Position numbers and translations under genes: made by a program. The notes below the pieces were generated by a model. That model had not been told where the DNA came from. It was given only the letters and a program-made list of their open reading frames with translations, and made no database searches. Shown in pieces: positions 1 to 8,502 of a DNA stretch of 64,000 nucleotides. Position 1 is the first letter of the stretch. Every line of letters starts with the position of its first letter. Source of the stretch: Gordonibacter sp. 28C (lineage in GTDB: Bacteria > Actinomycetota > Coriobacteriia > Coriobacteriales > Eggerthellaceae); NCBI RefSeq assembly GCF_003339845.1, contig NZ_PPTR01000001.1, positions 310,001 through 374,000 of the forward strand. The letters are read 5' to 3'.

Positions 1-416
1 GCCTGCTTGCTGCGAACGCCGGTGCGACAGTACACCACGAGTTTGTCGTCCTTGCCGCTCAACTGGGACGGCTGCGCCGATCCTATGTCCTCGTTGGGGA
101 TGTTGACGGCGCCGGGCACGTGGCCGTCGGCGTACTCCTGCGGCGTGCGCACGTCGACGACGGTGACGTCGCCCTGGTCCATGAGGGCTTTGCCCTCTTC
201 GGCCGTTATCTTGTGATAGGCGTTCGCCGCGTCGGACGTTCCGTCGCCGTTCATGCCCGATCCGCCCATCGCGTTGTCGGGGCCGGTGCCGCCCGCCATG
301 TCTCCCGTTCCGGTCGACGTTCCGCCCGCGCATGCGGACAGCCCGAGCGCCGCCGCCAAGGCCAGCGTTGCGGCTGCGGCGGCTAGCGCCCTTCTTTTCC
401 TACCGTCGGCTCGCAT
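1..416 (-). CDS. Rhodanese-domain lipoprotein (3' part off window)
   Basis: Read on the minus strand from the ATG at 416-414, preceded by a purine-rich GAAAGGGG. The protein starts with a basic n-region, an Ala/Leu-rich core and a lipobox-like LSAC (Cys about residue 29), so it is probably exported and lipid-anchored. A Gly/Thr/Ser-rich linker follows, then a rhodanese fold with VVDVRTPQEYADGHVPGA and the active-site loop YCRTGVRS, whose Cys is the sulfur acceptor. It runs off the left edge soon after this loop, so the C-terminus is unseen. Known for the family: extracytoplasmic single-domain rhodaneses move sulfane sulfur or act in thiol chemistry; the substrate here is unknown. It has its own promoter. 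Confidence 0.88.
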   Translation of the reverse strand, partial: MRADGRKRRALAAAAATLALAAALGLSACAGGTSTGTGDMAGGTGPDNAMGGSGMNGDGTSDAANAYHKITAEEGKALMDQGDVTVVDVRTPQEYADGHVPGAVNIPNEDIGSAQPSQLSGKDDKLVVYCRTGVRSKQ

Positions 417-478
417 ACCCGCCCCTTTCTCCGTTAACACCTTAAATGTAATCGCCATAGGTACAATTACTGACTGTA

Positions 479-507
479 ACAATAATGCGTACAGTTATCG
501 CTGTCAA
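479..507 (-). promoter_or_regulatory. Promoter of the rhodanese lipoprotein
   Basis: On the minus strand a consensus TTGACA (507-502) is followed 17 bases later by TATTGT (484-479). Transcription would start near 472, giving a leader of about 55 bases before the ATG at 416. The local AT-rich stretch stands out from its surroundings. Confidence 0.6.
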
Positions 508-526
508 GAAGAAAGGGGAGATTCCT

Positions 527-570
527 GAAAGAAAAGTCAGCACGGCCCGCGGAAGCCCGCGGGCCGTGCT
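527..570 (-). terminator. Rho-independent terminator of the RclA-like gene
   Basis: A perfect 14-bp stem (539-552 paired with 557-570) with a 4-base loop is followed on the minus strand by GACTTTTCTTTC. It lies about 45 bases after the stop codon of the oxidoreductase at 615. Confidence 0.8.
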
Positions 571-614
571 CCGTCGCGGCGCATCGGGCCGCGGTCGCCT
601 CGGAAAGCCTGCGC

Positions 615-1985
615 TTATTTCTGCACCTTGGCGAACAGGTTGTTCAGCTCCTCGGTGAGGGTGGGATGCGTGAACACGGCGCCGCGCAGGCTGGCGGCGG
701 TGAGGCCCTCGTCCAGGGCGAGTTTCGCCAGGTTGACGATCTCGGGCGCGTCCGAGCAGTACAGGTGCACGCCCAGCACGCGGTCGGTCGCGCTGTCCAC
801 GACGGCTTTCATGAGCAGTGCCTGCTTGCCCAGCAGCGGCGCCTTCGGCATGTCCTCGGCCTTGAGCACGGCGGTGGCCACATCGTAGCCTTGGTCGCGC
901 GCATCCTGCTCGGTGAGTCCGACGCGGGCGAAGGGCGGGTTGGCGAAAATGCACGACGGCACGGCGCCGCGGTCGTCGCGCGTGCGGCTGCCGTCGCCCA
1001 GCACGTCGGACGCGGTTATGCGGTAGTCGTCGTACGACACGTAGGTGAACTGCTGCGCCTCCGTCGCATCGCCCAGCGCCCAGATGTTCGGGGCGGTGGT
1101 GCGCAGGTGCTCGTCGGTCACGACGGCCCCATGCTCGTTCACCTCCACGCCGGCGGCGCTCAGGTTCAGGACGTCCGTGGCGGGGCGCCGTCCGGTGGCC
1201 ACGAGCGCGAAATCGCCGGGGATGCGTTCCTCTTTCCCGTCGATGTCGGCCACCACCAGCACCTGGGCCACGTCGTCGTCGATGCTCTTCACGTGCGCGC
1301 CCAGCGCAAGGCGGATGCCGCGCGCCTCGAAGTTCTCGCGCACGGCGCGCGCCACGTCGCAGTCTTCGCGCGGCAGCAACTCGTCACCGCTTTGCAGCAC
1401 CGTCACGTCCACGCCGAAGTCGGCGAACAGCGACGCGAACTCCAGGCCCACGTAGCCCGCGCCCACCACGACCACGCGCTCGGGCAGCACTTTCACGTCC
1501 AGCAGCGTTTCGCTTGTGTAGACGCGCTTGCCGTCCGCACCCGGGATATCGGGCAGCGCGGGCACGGAGCCGGTGTCGATGAACGTGCGGGCGGCTTCGA
1601 TGCGCCGCTCCCCGTCGGCCGTGCTCACGACCAGGTGGGTGGCGTCGGCGAACGACGCCTCGCCATCGACGAGCTCTATGCGCGGGTTGTCGGCAAGGGC
1701 ACGGCGGCTTCGTTCGCGCAAGCGCGCCGTGGCCGCGTTCTTCTCGTCGACGGCGGCTTCGTAGCGCTCGGATCGTTCCGGAAACTCGCCGCCTTGAAAC
1801 GCGCTTTCGGCTGCGGCGTGCACGAGCATCTTCGAGGGCAGGCAGGCCGTGTTCACGCACGAACCGCCGTACATGCGGCTCGACCGCTCGATAACGGCCA
1901 CGGTGAACCCCGCGTTCGCCAAGTCCAACGCCAACGGCTTGCCCGCCGACCCGAATCCGATGATCGCCGCATCTACTTGGTCCAT
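615..1985 (-). CDS. RclA-like FAD/NAD(P) disulfide oxidoreductase
   Basis: A 456-residue class I pyridine nucleotide-disulfide oxidoreductase. The N-terminus carries the FAD-binding Rossmann motif (AAIIGFGSAGKPLA) and the redox-active disulfide motif GGSCVNTACLPSK. A second nucleotide-binding motif (VVVGAGYVGLEFASLF) lies mid-protein, and the C-terminal dimerisation domain ends in FTHPTLTEELNNLF. The IIGFGxAGK start and LVHAA after the disulfide resemble E. coli RclA, a flavoprotein linked to reactive-chlorine resistance and Cu(II) reduction; mercuric reductase or lipoamide dehydrogenase are less likely because no E2/E3 genes or mer genes are nearby. The ATG at 1985 is chosen over the longer upstream reading frame because AGGAAAGGAAG sits just before it and homology starts there. 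Confidence 0.85.
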   Translation of the reverse strand: MDQVDAAIIGFGSAGKPLALDLANAGFTVAVIERSSRMYGGSCVNTACLPSKMLVHAAAESAFQGGEFPERSERYEAAVDEKNAATARLRERSRRALADNPRIELVDGEASFADATHLVVSTADGERRIEAARTFIDTGSVPALPDIPGADGKRVYTSETLLDVKVLPERVVVVGAGYVGLEFASLFADFGVDVTVLQSGDELLPREDCDVARAVRENFEARGIRLALGAHVKSIDDDVAQVLVVADIDGKEERIPGDFALVATGRRPATDVLNLSAAGVEVNEHGAVVTDEHLRTTAPNIWALGDATEAQQFTYVSYDDYRITASDVLGDGSRTRDDRGAVPSCIFANPPFARVGLTEQDARDQGYDVATAVLKAEDMPKAPLLGKQALLMKAVVDSATDRVLGVHLYCSDAPEIVNLAKLALDEGLTAASLRGAVFTHPTLTEELNNLFAKVQK

Positions 1986-2346
1986 GGCTCTTCCTTTCCT
2001 CGATTTCTCTTTTGCGGCCGCATGGTGCGGCCCTCGTCGTGCGCCTGTGCTTGCCGCATCGTCGCGGGCGTCAGGCTCGCCCGTCCGGCGAGGTTCATCG
2101 TACGCTCTGCGACAGCCCGGGCGGCCCGCAGACGCGCGCGTGCGTCGTGCGATAACCGAACCGTTGGCAAAACGCGATGCGCCCCGCGTTGCGCATGCGC
2201 CCCGCGTTGCGCATGCGCTCGCACCGTCCGGGCAACCGCCTCCGAACAACGGCCCCCATGCCGGTCAAAACCTTTATACTGGTAGATGAAGGAAGCTCGC
2301 AGGCGACTAGCGCGTTCGAATGGGACGCGCGCGAAAGGAGCGCGAC
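1986..2346. other. Intergenic region between divergent genes
   Basis: No convincing gene. It holds the 5' leaders of the RclA-like gene and the stress-protein gene. Two tandem copies of an 18-bp unit (ATGCGCCCCGCGTTGCGC) lie at 2177-2212 with a third partial copy. A TATACT at 2275-2280 could be the -10 box for the stress protein, but I see no good -35. Confidence 0.5.
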
Positions 2347-2778
2347 ATGAAAATCAACAAGGTGCTCGTGGCCGTGGACGAATCCGAGGGCGCCAAGCGC
2401 GCGCTCGAGGTGGCGGAAGCTTTGGCCGCCCCCGATCCCGAGATGCATCTCGACCTGGTGTACGTGGTCCCCATCCCGCTGCTCGACGAATCGCAGACGG
2501 CGAGCTTCAAGGAGATCCTCGACATGATGATCTCCGACGGCGAGGACGTGCTCGCCAAGATGGAGGAGGGCATGAGCGACGACGTCGCCGCGCGCACCGA
2601 AACGCTGCTGCTGACGGGCGTGAACCCGGCGACGGAGATCATCAAGCTCACCGAGCAGCGCGCCTACGACCTGGTCGTCATAGGCAATCGAGGCCTGAGC
2701 GGGCTCAAGGAGTACATGGGCAGCGTCAGCCACAAGGTGGTGAACGGCACGAAGGTGCCGGTGCTCATCGCCAAGTAG
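2347..2778 (+). CDS. Universal stress protein (UspA family)
   Basis: A 143-residue single Usp domain starting at the ATG at 2347 after GAAAGGAG. The N-terminal strand KVLVAVDESEGAKRAL and the C-terminal nucleotide-binding loop GNRGLSGLKEYMGSVSHKVV are typical of the ATP-binding branch, although the spacing between the second and third glycines is one residue shorter than the usual G2xG9xG(S/T). Soluble and cytoplasmic by composition. Such proteins help survival under starvation or oxidative stress; which stress applies here cannot be read from the sequence. Confidence 0.92.
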   Translation: MKINKVLVAVDESEGAKRALEVAEALAAPDPEMHLDLVYVVPIPLLDESQTASFKEILDMMISDGEDVLAKMEEGMSDDVAARTETLLLTGVNPATEIIKLTEQRAYDLVVIGNRGLSGLKEYMGSVSHKVVNGTKVPVLIAK

Positions 2779-2873
2779 CGAGAGGCGAGCGGGCCGCAGG
2801 GGGCGCACGGCGAGAGCCGTGCGCGGCGGCCCCGCGCGCCGATGGCGCGGCCGCAAGGATCAAGGAGGAAGGT

Positions 2874-3731
2874 TTGAGGGAACGGAAGAACGCGCTGGTG
2901 CTGTTCAGCAAGCCGCCGGCGCCGGGGTTGGTGAAGACGCGCCTGACCACGCTCAAGGACGGCGTGTTCACGCCCGAGGTGGCTTCGGCGCTGTACCACT
3001 GCATGCTGTTCGACGTGACGGAGGTGTGCTGCGCGGCGTTGGCCGACCTGGATGAGCGGGCGGCCGAGCGCGCCGAGCGCGAGGGCGTGCGCGACGTGTA
3101 CGAGCTTGTCATTTCCACGACGCCGGCGTCGAACGTCGAGGTCATGCGCGATCTGTACCGCAAAGCGGGCACGTGGCCGCGCCCCATCACCTTCGCGGCC
3201 GACGAGGGGGCCAGCTTCGACGAGCACTACAACCATGCGTTCGCGCAGGCGTTCGAGGGCGGGGCCGACGCGGTGCTGTCGATGGGCGCCGACATGCCGG
3301 CGCTCACGAAAGCCGACGTCATCGCCGGGTTCGACGCTCTGCACCGCCTGGACGGCGTGCCGGGCGGCGGCATCGTGCTCGCACCCGACCAGGAGATGGG
3401 CGTGTCGGTGATCGGCTGGACCCGCGAGACGGACTTCGACCATTCCGGCGTGTTCTACAACCAAGAGGGGCTCACCGTGCTGCCCGCCTACATCGCCAAG
3501 GCGCGCGCGCAAGGCCTGCCCGCCCTGTACCTGCCTCCCATTCCCGACGTGGACACCATGGCCGACCTCATGCACGCCATCACCGTGGTGGAGGCGCTGT
3601 GCTACTGCGCCGAATTCGACGACGTGACGCCGCCGTGGCGCACCGCCGACGCGCTCAAGCAGATGGGCTGGGACGAGGTTCGCGTTCCACCGAACGACCT
3701 GCACGATCCCCGCGAGGAAATCGACAGATAG
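2874..3731 (+). CDS. DUF2064 glycosyltransferase-like protein
   Basis: Begins at a TTG codon (2874) with AAGGAGG five bases upstream; the frame stays open further upstream but has no better start. The 285-residue product has the N-terminal signature VLFSKPPAPGLVKTRL and the later MGADMPALTKADV, matching the DUF2064 family (also called rSAM/selenodomain-associated transferase 1), which has a GT-A nucleotidyl/glycosyl-transferase fold. Lys and Arg of the VKTRL motif and the Asp of GADMP probably bind a nucleotide-sugar-like donor. No radical SAM or selenium gene is close, so the substrate is unknown. Same strand as the stress protein, about 95 bases downstream, possibly co-transcribed. Confidence 0.8.
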   Translation: MRERKNALVLFSKPPAPGLVKTRLTTLKDGVFTPEVASALYHCMLFDVTEVCCAALADLDERAAERAEREGVRDVYELVISTTPASNVEVMRDLYRKAGTWPRPITFAADEGASFDEHYNHAFAQAFEGGADAVLSMGADMPALTKADVIAGFDALHRLDGVPGGGIVLAPDQEMGVSVIGWTRETDFDHSGVFYNQEGLTVLPAYIAKARAQGLPALYLPPIPDVDTMADLMHAITVVEALCYCAEFDDVTPPWRTADALKQMGWDEVRVPPNDLHDPREEIDR

Positions 3732-3757
3732 AGGGGGCCGCAAGGCGCGCCTCCTTT

Positions 3758-3839
3758 TGTCATCCTGAGCGGAGCGCGTAGCGCGCAGTCGAAGGATCTT
3801 CAACGTAGGCTGCCTCCCGTTGTCGAAGATCCTTCGGCT
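3758..3839. repeat. Dispersed 'CHPERS' repeat, forward copy plus partial inverted copy
   Basis: TGTCATCCTGAGCGGAGCG begins at 3758 and the unit continues to GTCGAAGGATCTT; after a short spacer a partial inverted copy (GAAGATCCTTCG) follows. The two can pair through their GAAGGATCTTC ends. It sits just after the DUF2064 stop codon, so it may also work as a terminator. Other copies lie near 20.0, 21.5, 32.1-32.3, 33.2-33.4 and 34.8 kb. Confidence 0.85.
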
Positions 3840-3996
3840 GTGAACCTTCAGCTGGCGCAGGCGCTTTCGCCGCAAGGGGCTTGTCCTTCCGTTCTCGAAA
3901 CGCTGACGGCCTGTTTTCCGACTTCGTACGCGCCGCGGCGCGCCGGTCCGCTTCGCCGATACTTGGCAGCAAGTATGCAACGGCGAAGGAGCGGCT

Positions 3997-5799
3997 ATGG
4001 AAGGCGTGGATCGAACGGGCGGTACGGCGGCTGACGAGGCTCGTGCGCACGAGGCGGCGGAACCGGAACGGACGGGCAGGAAAGCGGCCGGCAAGGCTGC
4101 TGTCGGCGGCGAGCCGTCTGGTGAGGGCGGCGCTGTCGGCGAGGCGACTGGCGCGGTCCCTCCCAACGGCATGTCGCCAGGGCGGGCGGCTTCCGTGCCC
4201 GCGTCCGGGCGCGCCGCCGCGCGACGCGCCCGCGAGCTTGCGGAGGCGTCCGCCCGCCAAGGCGGCGTGCCAGCCGCCGAGCCCAAGCCCGAGCGCAAGC
4301 GCGGCGTGGCGGCCGTGTTCGCGGGCCTTTTGCTGGCCATGTTCGTGTCCACGCTGTCCGAGACGGTCACGGCCACGGCGCTGCCCACCATCGTGGGCGA
4401 CCTGGGCGGCGTCGACCACATGCAATGGGTGACGACGGCCTACATCCTGGCCTCCACCATCATGATGCCCATCTACGGCAAGCTGGGCGACCTGTTCGGC
4501 CGCAAGTACCTGTTCATCGTGGCGCTGTCCATCTTCATCGTGGGGTCGGCAACCTGCGGGCTCGCACCCAGCATGGACGGGCTCATCGCGGGTCGCGCCG
4601 TCGAGGGGCTGGGAGGCGGCGGGCTTATCATCTTGGCCCAGGCGACCATCGCCGACATCATCCCGCCGCGGCAGCGCGGCAAGTACATGGGCGTCATGGG
4701 CTCGGTGTTCGCGGTGTCCACCGTGGTGGGGCCGCTGTTGGGCGGCTGGTTCGTGCAGGTGACGGGCTGGCGCTGGCTGTTCGCGTTCAACATCCCGCTG
4801 GCGCTTCTGGCCATCGGCGCCGTGACGTTCTTCCTCACGAACCCCCAGCGCCGCGACGACCGGCCGCCGGTGGACGTGGGCGGCATGATGGCCATGGCCG
4901 TGTCGGTTTCGTCCCTCGTGCTGGCAACCGCGTGGGGCGGCACGCTGTTTCCCTGGGCGTCGTGGCAGATCGTCGGCCTGTTCGCGCTGTTTTTGGCGGC
5001 GGCCGTGGTGTTCGTGCTCGTGGAGCGGCGCGCGGCCGAGCCCATCATCCCCCTGCTCCTGTTCAAGAACCGCAACTTCGTGGTGTGCACGGTGACCGGC
5101 ATGTTCATCATGCTGGGCATGATGGGCACGGTGTCGTATCTTCCCACATACTTCCAGATCGTGGACGGCCTTGCGCCCGAGCAGGCCGGGCTCATGACGT
5201 TTCCCATGATGGCCGGCGTGCTGCTCACGGCCGTGGGCACCGGCTTCCTGGCCACGAAGACCGGGCGCTACAAGTGGATGCCCATCGCCAGCTGCGCCGT
5301 GGCGGCCGTGGGCTTCGTGCTGCTGTCGCGCCTGACGCCTGACACGTCGCTTTTCATGACGGGCGTGTTCCTGTTCGTGCTGGGCTTCGGCATCGGGCTC
5401 GGACAGCAGATTCTCGTGCTCATCGTGCAGAACGAGTTCCCTCACGCCATCGTGGGCACGGCCACGGCGGCGAACAACTTCTTCCGTCAGATCGGCTCCA
5501 CGCTGGGCGCGTCGCTCGTGGGCGCGCTGTTCACGTCGCGGCTCGCGGCCGATCTGGTTGCCCGGCTGCCGCACGTGGACAACATCAGCATGAACCGCAT
5601 TACGCCCCAGTTCGTCGACCATCTGAGCGGAGCCACGCGCGACATCATCACCACCGCCTACTCCGACGCCCTCGTGCCCATCTTCCTGTACGTCGTGCCC
5701 TTGCTTATCGTGGGCTTCGTCCTCATGCTCACTCTGAAGGAGCACCCGCTTGCCAAAAGCGTGAACCACACCGGCCACGTGTCCGACGACTCGCTGTAG
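3997..5799 (+). CDS. DHA2-family MFS multidrug efflux transporter (EmrB/QacA type)
   Basis: A 600-residue protein starting at ATG 3997 with GAAGGAG upstream. About the first 100 residues are hydrophilic, rich in Ala, Gly, Glu and Arg; such a long cytoplasmic tail is unusual for the family. From residue 105 it reads as a 14-TM proton antiporter: TM1 with ETVTATALPTIVGDLGG, the loop 2-3 motif GKLGDLFGRKYLF, and a TM5 motif C region (GSVFAVSTVVGPLLGGW). Substrates are likely lipophilic cations or other drugs, by family. No TetR or MarR repressor lies beside it. Confidence 0.9.
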   Translation: MEGVDRTGGTAADEARAHEAAEPERTGRKAAGKAAVGGEPSGEGGAVGEATGAVPPNGMSPGRAASVPASGRAAARRARELAEASARQGGVPAAEPKPERKRGVAAVFAGLLLAMFVSTLSETVTATALPTIVGDLGGVDHMQWVTTAYILASTIMMPIYGKLGDLFGRKYLFIVALSIFIVGSATCGLAPSMDGLIAGRAVEGLGGGGLIILAQATIADIIPPRQRGKYMGVMGSVFAVSTVVGPLLGGWFVQVTGWRWLFAFNIPLALLAIGAVTFFLTNPQRRDDRPPVDVGGMMAMAVSVSSLVLATAWGGTLFPWASWQIVGLFALFLAAAVVFVLVERRAAEPIIPLLLFKNRNFVVCTVTGMFIMLGMMGTVSYLPTYFQIVDGLAPEQAGLMTFPMMAGVLLTAVGTGFLATKTGRYKWMPIASCAVAAVGFVLLSRLTPDTSLFMTGVFLFVLGFGIGLGQQILVLIVQNEFPHAIVGTATAANNFFRQIGSTLGASLVGALFTSRLAADLVARLPHVDNISMNRITPQFVDHLSGATRDIITTAYSDALVPIFLYVVPLLIVGFVLMLTLKEHPLAKSVNHTGHVSDDSL

Positions 5800-6218
5800 A
5801 AGTGAAAGCGTGCCCATGAGCCGGCTTCGCAGGGCCTGCGCGTGAAGTTTCGTTCTGTGCCCCTTCGTGCGGGCATGGTCTCAGGCTTGCCGCCGTCCGT
5901 GCTTCCGGTTGGTCGCGACTCTATCATGAGGCACACCGTCGATCCCGCTGTTGCATCTCGCTGTGCTTCGCCTGATTACAGCCCGGCGTTCAGCAGCATT
6001 CTGCGGTTCCGCGCAGATAGGTATCATCGACCGTTCGTTCGCCAGACACGAGGGGTTTGGCACAGAATGACGGTTATGAACGATTTTTTGCTAAAGCGAA
6101 AATTTTGACCTGAAGTTTTTTCCAAACACATTATCCGTTACGATGAAAAATCGTTCATAACCGTCATTCTGTGCCAAAGCAGAGATTGCTGACAATATCG
6201 ATAATATAATACGAAAGC
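5800..6218. other. Intergenic region with hairpin element
   Basis: The first 250 bases show no gene I can support; the small ORF here has no family resemblance. The rest is the hairpin element at 6056-6178 and a short AT-rich stretch leading to the next gene, where TATAAT at 6205-6210 lies only 8 bases before the ATG at 6219. If this -10 is used the mRNA would be leaderless or nearly so, which fits the lack of a Shine-Dalgarno sequence. Confidence 0.5.
6056..6178. repeat. Hairpin element, left copy flanking the DUF559-like gene
   Basis: A perfect 33-bp inverted repeat: 6056-6088 pairs with 6146-6178, enclosing an AT-rich loop of 57 bases. The arm starts TTTGGCACAGAATGACGG and contains GTTATGAACGATTT. 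A related element lies at 7379-7500, sharing the TTGGCAC tip and the GTTATGAACGATTT core. No transposase is present, so it resembles a non-autonomous (MITE-like) or structured regulatory element. Confidence 0.9.
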
Positions 6219-7151
6219 ATGAAACCGGTTCTATGCCACATATCCGCGTTGGAATACTGGAGGTCGGTGCGCGTCGGTTCGCGAAGCTTCCTTGCCGTCG
6301 ACGATCCGAGACTCTATCTTGCCGAGCCTCCACGGAAAGGGGAACTTGCCGAGCCCGGTCCATGGTGGCTTTCGCGCCCCCTTCACGTGCTCGTGTCGAA
6401 AGATTCCGTACGCCGAGCATCAAGCAAGGTGGTCTGCCATGTGGAAAGCACAGCGCTTCCCATCGGATCCGTTCTCGACACGCAAAACGGCTTTTGCGTA
6501 TGCTCGCCCGAGTTGTGCTTCGTCCAAATGGCCGCTGAGTGGGGGATCGAGAAACTCATCCAACTAGGCTTCGAGTTGTGCGGTACCTACGACACGACCA
6601 ACGGTGACGTGCGGGAGTGCGCGCCGTTGACCACTGTCGATCGACTGGGTGCATTCTTGGCGAGCCTTGGCCCCGTGCACGGAAAGAGGAACGCGAGCTA
6701 CGCTCTACGCTATGTCATGGGCAATTCGGCATCGCCGCGAGAAACCGCGCTGGCTATGCTGTTATGCCTGCCATATCGGATGGGCGGATACGGCATACCG
6801 ATGCCTCAGATGAATTGTCGAATCGACTTAGGAAAAAGGGAGCGGCGCATTGCAGGCAGAAACTACCTTGTCTGCGATCTTTACTGGCCGTGCGCTCGGC
6901 TCGATGTTGAGTACGACGGCGGCGACCACGTCGAAGAGGAACGCATGGCGAAGGACTCGATGCGCCGGGATGCGCTGGTGTCCATGGGGATCACGGTAGT
7001 TTCGGTTACGAAGCAGCAGATCGACCATGGCGGTTCGCTGAACGGGATCGCACACGTGATTGCCGAGCGAGTTGGGAAAAGACTTCGGTACAAAGATCCC
7101 GAATTCACGCGCGCAAACATGAGGTTGCATAGGGAACTGCTCGGACGTTAG
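6219..7151 (+). CDS. DUF559/Vsr-like endonuclease-fold protein
   Basis: A 310-residue protein. The C-terminal third has the pattern of PD-(D/E)XK proteins of the DUF559/very-short-patch type: VCDLYWPCARLDVEYDG, then H-x(8)-KD-x(3)-RRDALVSMGITVVSVT. The likely metal ligands are Asp in CDLYW and Glu/Asp in EYDG. The N-terminal half (ALEYWRS, then VHVLVS-like strands) resembles proteins related to AbiEi-type antitoxins that carry such a tail. No toxin partner is adjacent. Codon use is less GC-biased than its neighbours, and it is bracketed by two related hairpin elements, which together suggest acquisition as a cassette. Biological target unknown. Confidence 0.7.
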   Translation: MKPVLCHISALEYWRSVRVGSRSFLAVDDPRLYLAEPPRKGELAEPGPWWLSRPLHVLVSKDSVRRASSKVVCHVESTALPIGSVLDTQNGFCVCSPELCFVQMAAEWGIEKLIQLGFELCGTYDTTNGDVRECAPLTTVDRLGAFLASLGPVHGKRNASYALRYVMGNSASPRETALAMLLCLPYRMGGYGIPMPQMNCRIDLGKRERRIAGRNYLVCDLYWPCARLDVEYDGGDHVEEERMAKDSMRRDALVSMGITVVSVTKQQIDHGGSLNGIAHVIAERVGKRLRYKDPEFTRANMRLHRELLGR

Positions 7152-7644
7152 GCACCCTACGGGAAACGCGAAGCTCTTCGTTGATGCGTTGCGCTATGTC
7201 AAATCACCGTTGACGGGTGCCGATGTCTGCCGTTTGCGAATCGAAACGCCTGGGGGAGGGCTGGATGGCAAGCCGTCTCCGAACGAGGAGGTGTTTCGCG
7301 AAGGCCGATACCGGTTTTGCGGCAAGCGAGTCGGCTTGGGCTATGACTATGGTAGTTTGGCGTGGAGTGCGTTTCGCCTTGGCACGGATTTATCGTTATG
7401 AACGATTTCTTGCGCTGGCCAAAAAACTGATCTGGGATTCTAGGAGAACAGGGGGTTTAGCAAGCAAAGAAAATCGTTCATAACGGCAAATCCGTGCCAG
7501 CATCTATGCTGTCCGTTGATCAGATCGCGTTCGCATAAACCTGTTCTAAGTTACATGGCGCCAGATCGCTGTCAGGTGCCATGTGAAAAGCGTATCGATA
7601 TCGGTGCAACAGAGAGAAATGCCGAAGGCGTTGCAGCTTTGTCG
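7152..7644. other. Intergenic region with hairpin element
   Basis: Small ORFs here (for example 7189-7401) have no recognisable family or start signal and I do not call them. The main content is the second hairpin element at 7379-7500. Nothing else is evident before the stop codon of the methyltransferase at 7645. Confidence 0.5.
7379..7500. repeat. Hairpin element, right copy flanking the DUF559-like gene
   Basis: TTGGCACGGATTTATCGTTA at 7379 pairs imperfectly with the right arm ending TCCGTGCCAG at 7500. It shares the outer TTGGCAC, the GTTATGAACGATTT core and the total size (about 122 bp) with the element at 6056-6178 but has diverged in between, so the two are old copies rather than a fresh duplication. 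Confidence 0.85.
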
Positions 7645-8502
7645 CTAACGTCGCAGCGCCCAGAACGCCACGGCGCTGGCGGCGGCCACGTTCAGGGAGT
7701 CCACGCCGTGCTGCATGGGGATGCGCACGGTGTAGTCGCAATCTGCGATGGTGGCGGGGGAGAGTCCGTCGCCCTCGGTGCCGAACACGAGGGCCAGCCG
7801 CTCCTCGGCCGCCAGCCGCGGGTCGTCCAGCGACACGGAGTCGTCGGACAGCGCGAACGCGGCCGTGGCGAAGCCCAGCTCGCGCAGCAGGGGGATGCCC
7901 GCCGCCGCCCACGCGCCGCTCGTGGCCTTGCGGGGGTCGGTGCACTCGCCGTCCTCGCCGATGCGCGTCCAGGGGATCTGGAACACGGTGCCCATCGACA
8001 CGCGCACGGCGCGGCGGTACAGCGGGTCGTAGCACGAGGGCGTCACCAGCACGGCGTCCATGCCGAGCGCCGCCGCCGAGCGGAAGATGGCGCCCACGTT
8101 CGTGTGGTTCGTCACGTTCTCCAGCACGGCGATGCGGCGGGCGTCGCGCACGACGTCGGCCACGCTCGGCAGCTCGGGGCGTCGGAAAGCCGCGAGCGCC
8201 CCGCGCGTCAGCTCGAAGCCCGTGAGCTTCGCCAGCTCGGCGCGCGGAGCGACGAACACGGGCGCCTCGGGATTCGCGGCGGCCGCGCGTTCGACGACGG
8301 GCTGCAGGGCGTCCAGCCACTTCTCTTCCATGAGCAGCGACAGCGGCTTCATGCCGGCTTCGAGGGCGCGCTCGATCACGTTGCCCGACTCGGCGATGAA
8401 CAGCCCCTTCTCCGGTTCCAGACGGCTGCGCAGCTGCACGTCCGTGAGCCGCGCGTACGCATCGAGGCGCGGGTCGTCCAGCGTGTCCACGCGCACGATC
8501 AT
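7645..8502 (-). CDS. SpoU-family RNA 2'-O-methyltransferase
   Basis: A 285-residue SPOUT-superfamily enzyme. Motif 1 (VTNHTNVGAIFRSAAALG), motif 2 (LVFGTEGDGLS) and motif 3 (VRIPMQHGVDSLNVAAASAVAFW) of the SAM-binding knot are all present; the N-terminal part is the substrate-binding domain. It would methylate a ribose in tRNA or rRNA, target not predictable. Its ATG (8502) overlaps the stop codon of the upstream cysteine hydrolase as ATGA, so translation is probably coupled. Last gene of a three-gene operon led by a Crp/Fnr regulator. Confidence 0.9.
   Translation of the reverse strand: MIVRVDTLDDPRLDAYARLTDVQLRSRLEPEKGLFIAESGNVIERALEAGMKPLSLLMEEKWLDALQPVVERAAAANPEAPVFVAPRAELAKLTGFELTRGALAAFRRPELPSVADVVRDARRIAVLENVTNHTNVGAIFRSAAALGMDAVLVTPSCYDPLYRRAVRVSMGTVFQIPWTRIGEDGECTDPRKATSGAWAAAGIPLLRELGFATAAFALSDDSVSLDDPRLAAEERLALVFGTEGDGLSPATIADCDYTVRIPMQHGVDSLNVAAASAVAFWALRR

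Noticed and set aside
1986-2249. N-terminal extension of the RclA-like frame to 2249
   Set aside because: The extra 88 residues are low-complexity and cover an 18-bp tandem repeat; homology and a ribosome site place the start at 1985.
7189-7401. 70-codon ORF after the DUF559-like gene
   Set aside because: No ribosome site, no family, and it runs into the hairpin element.
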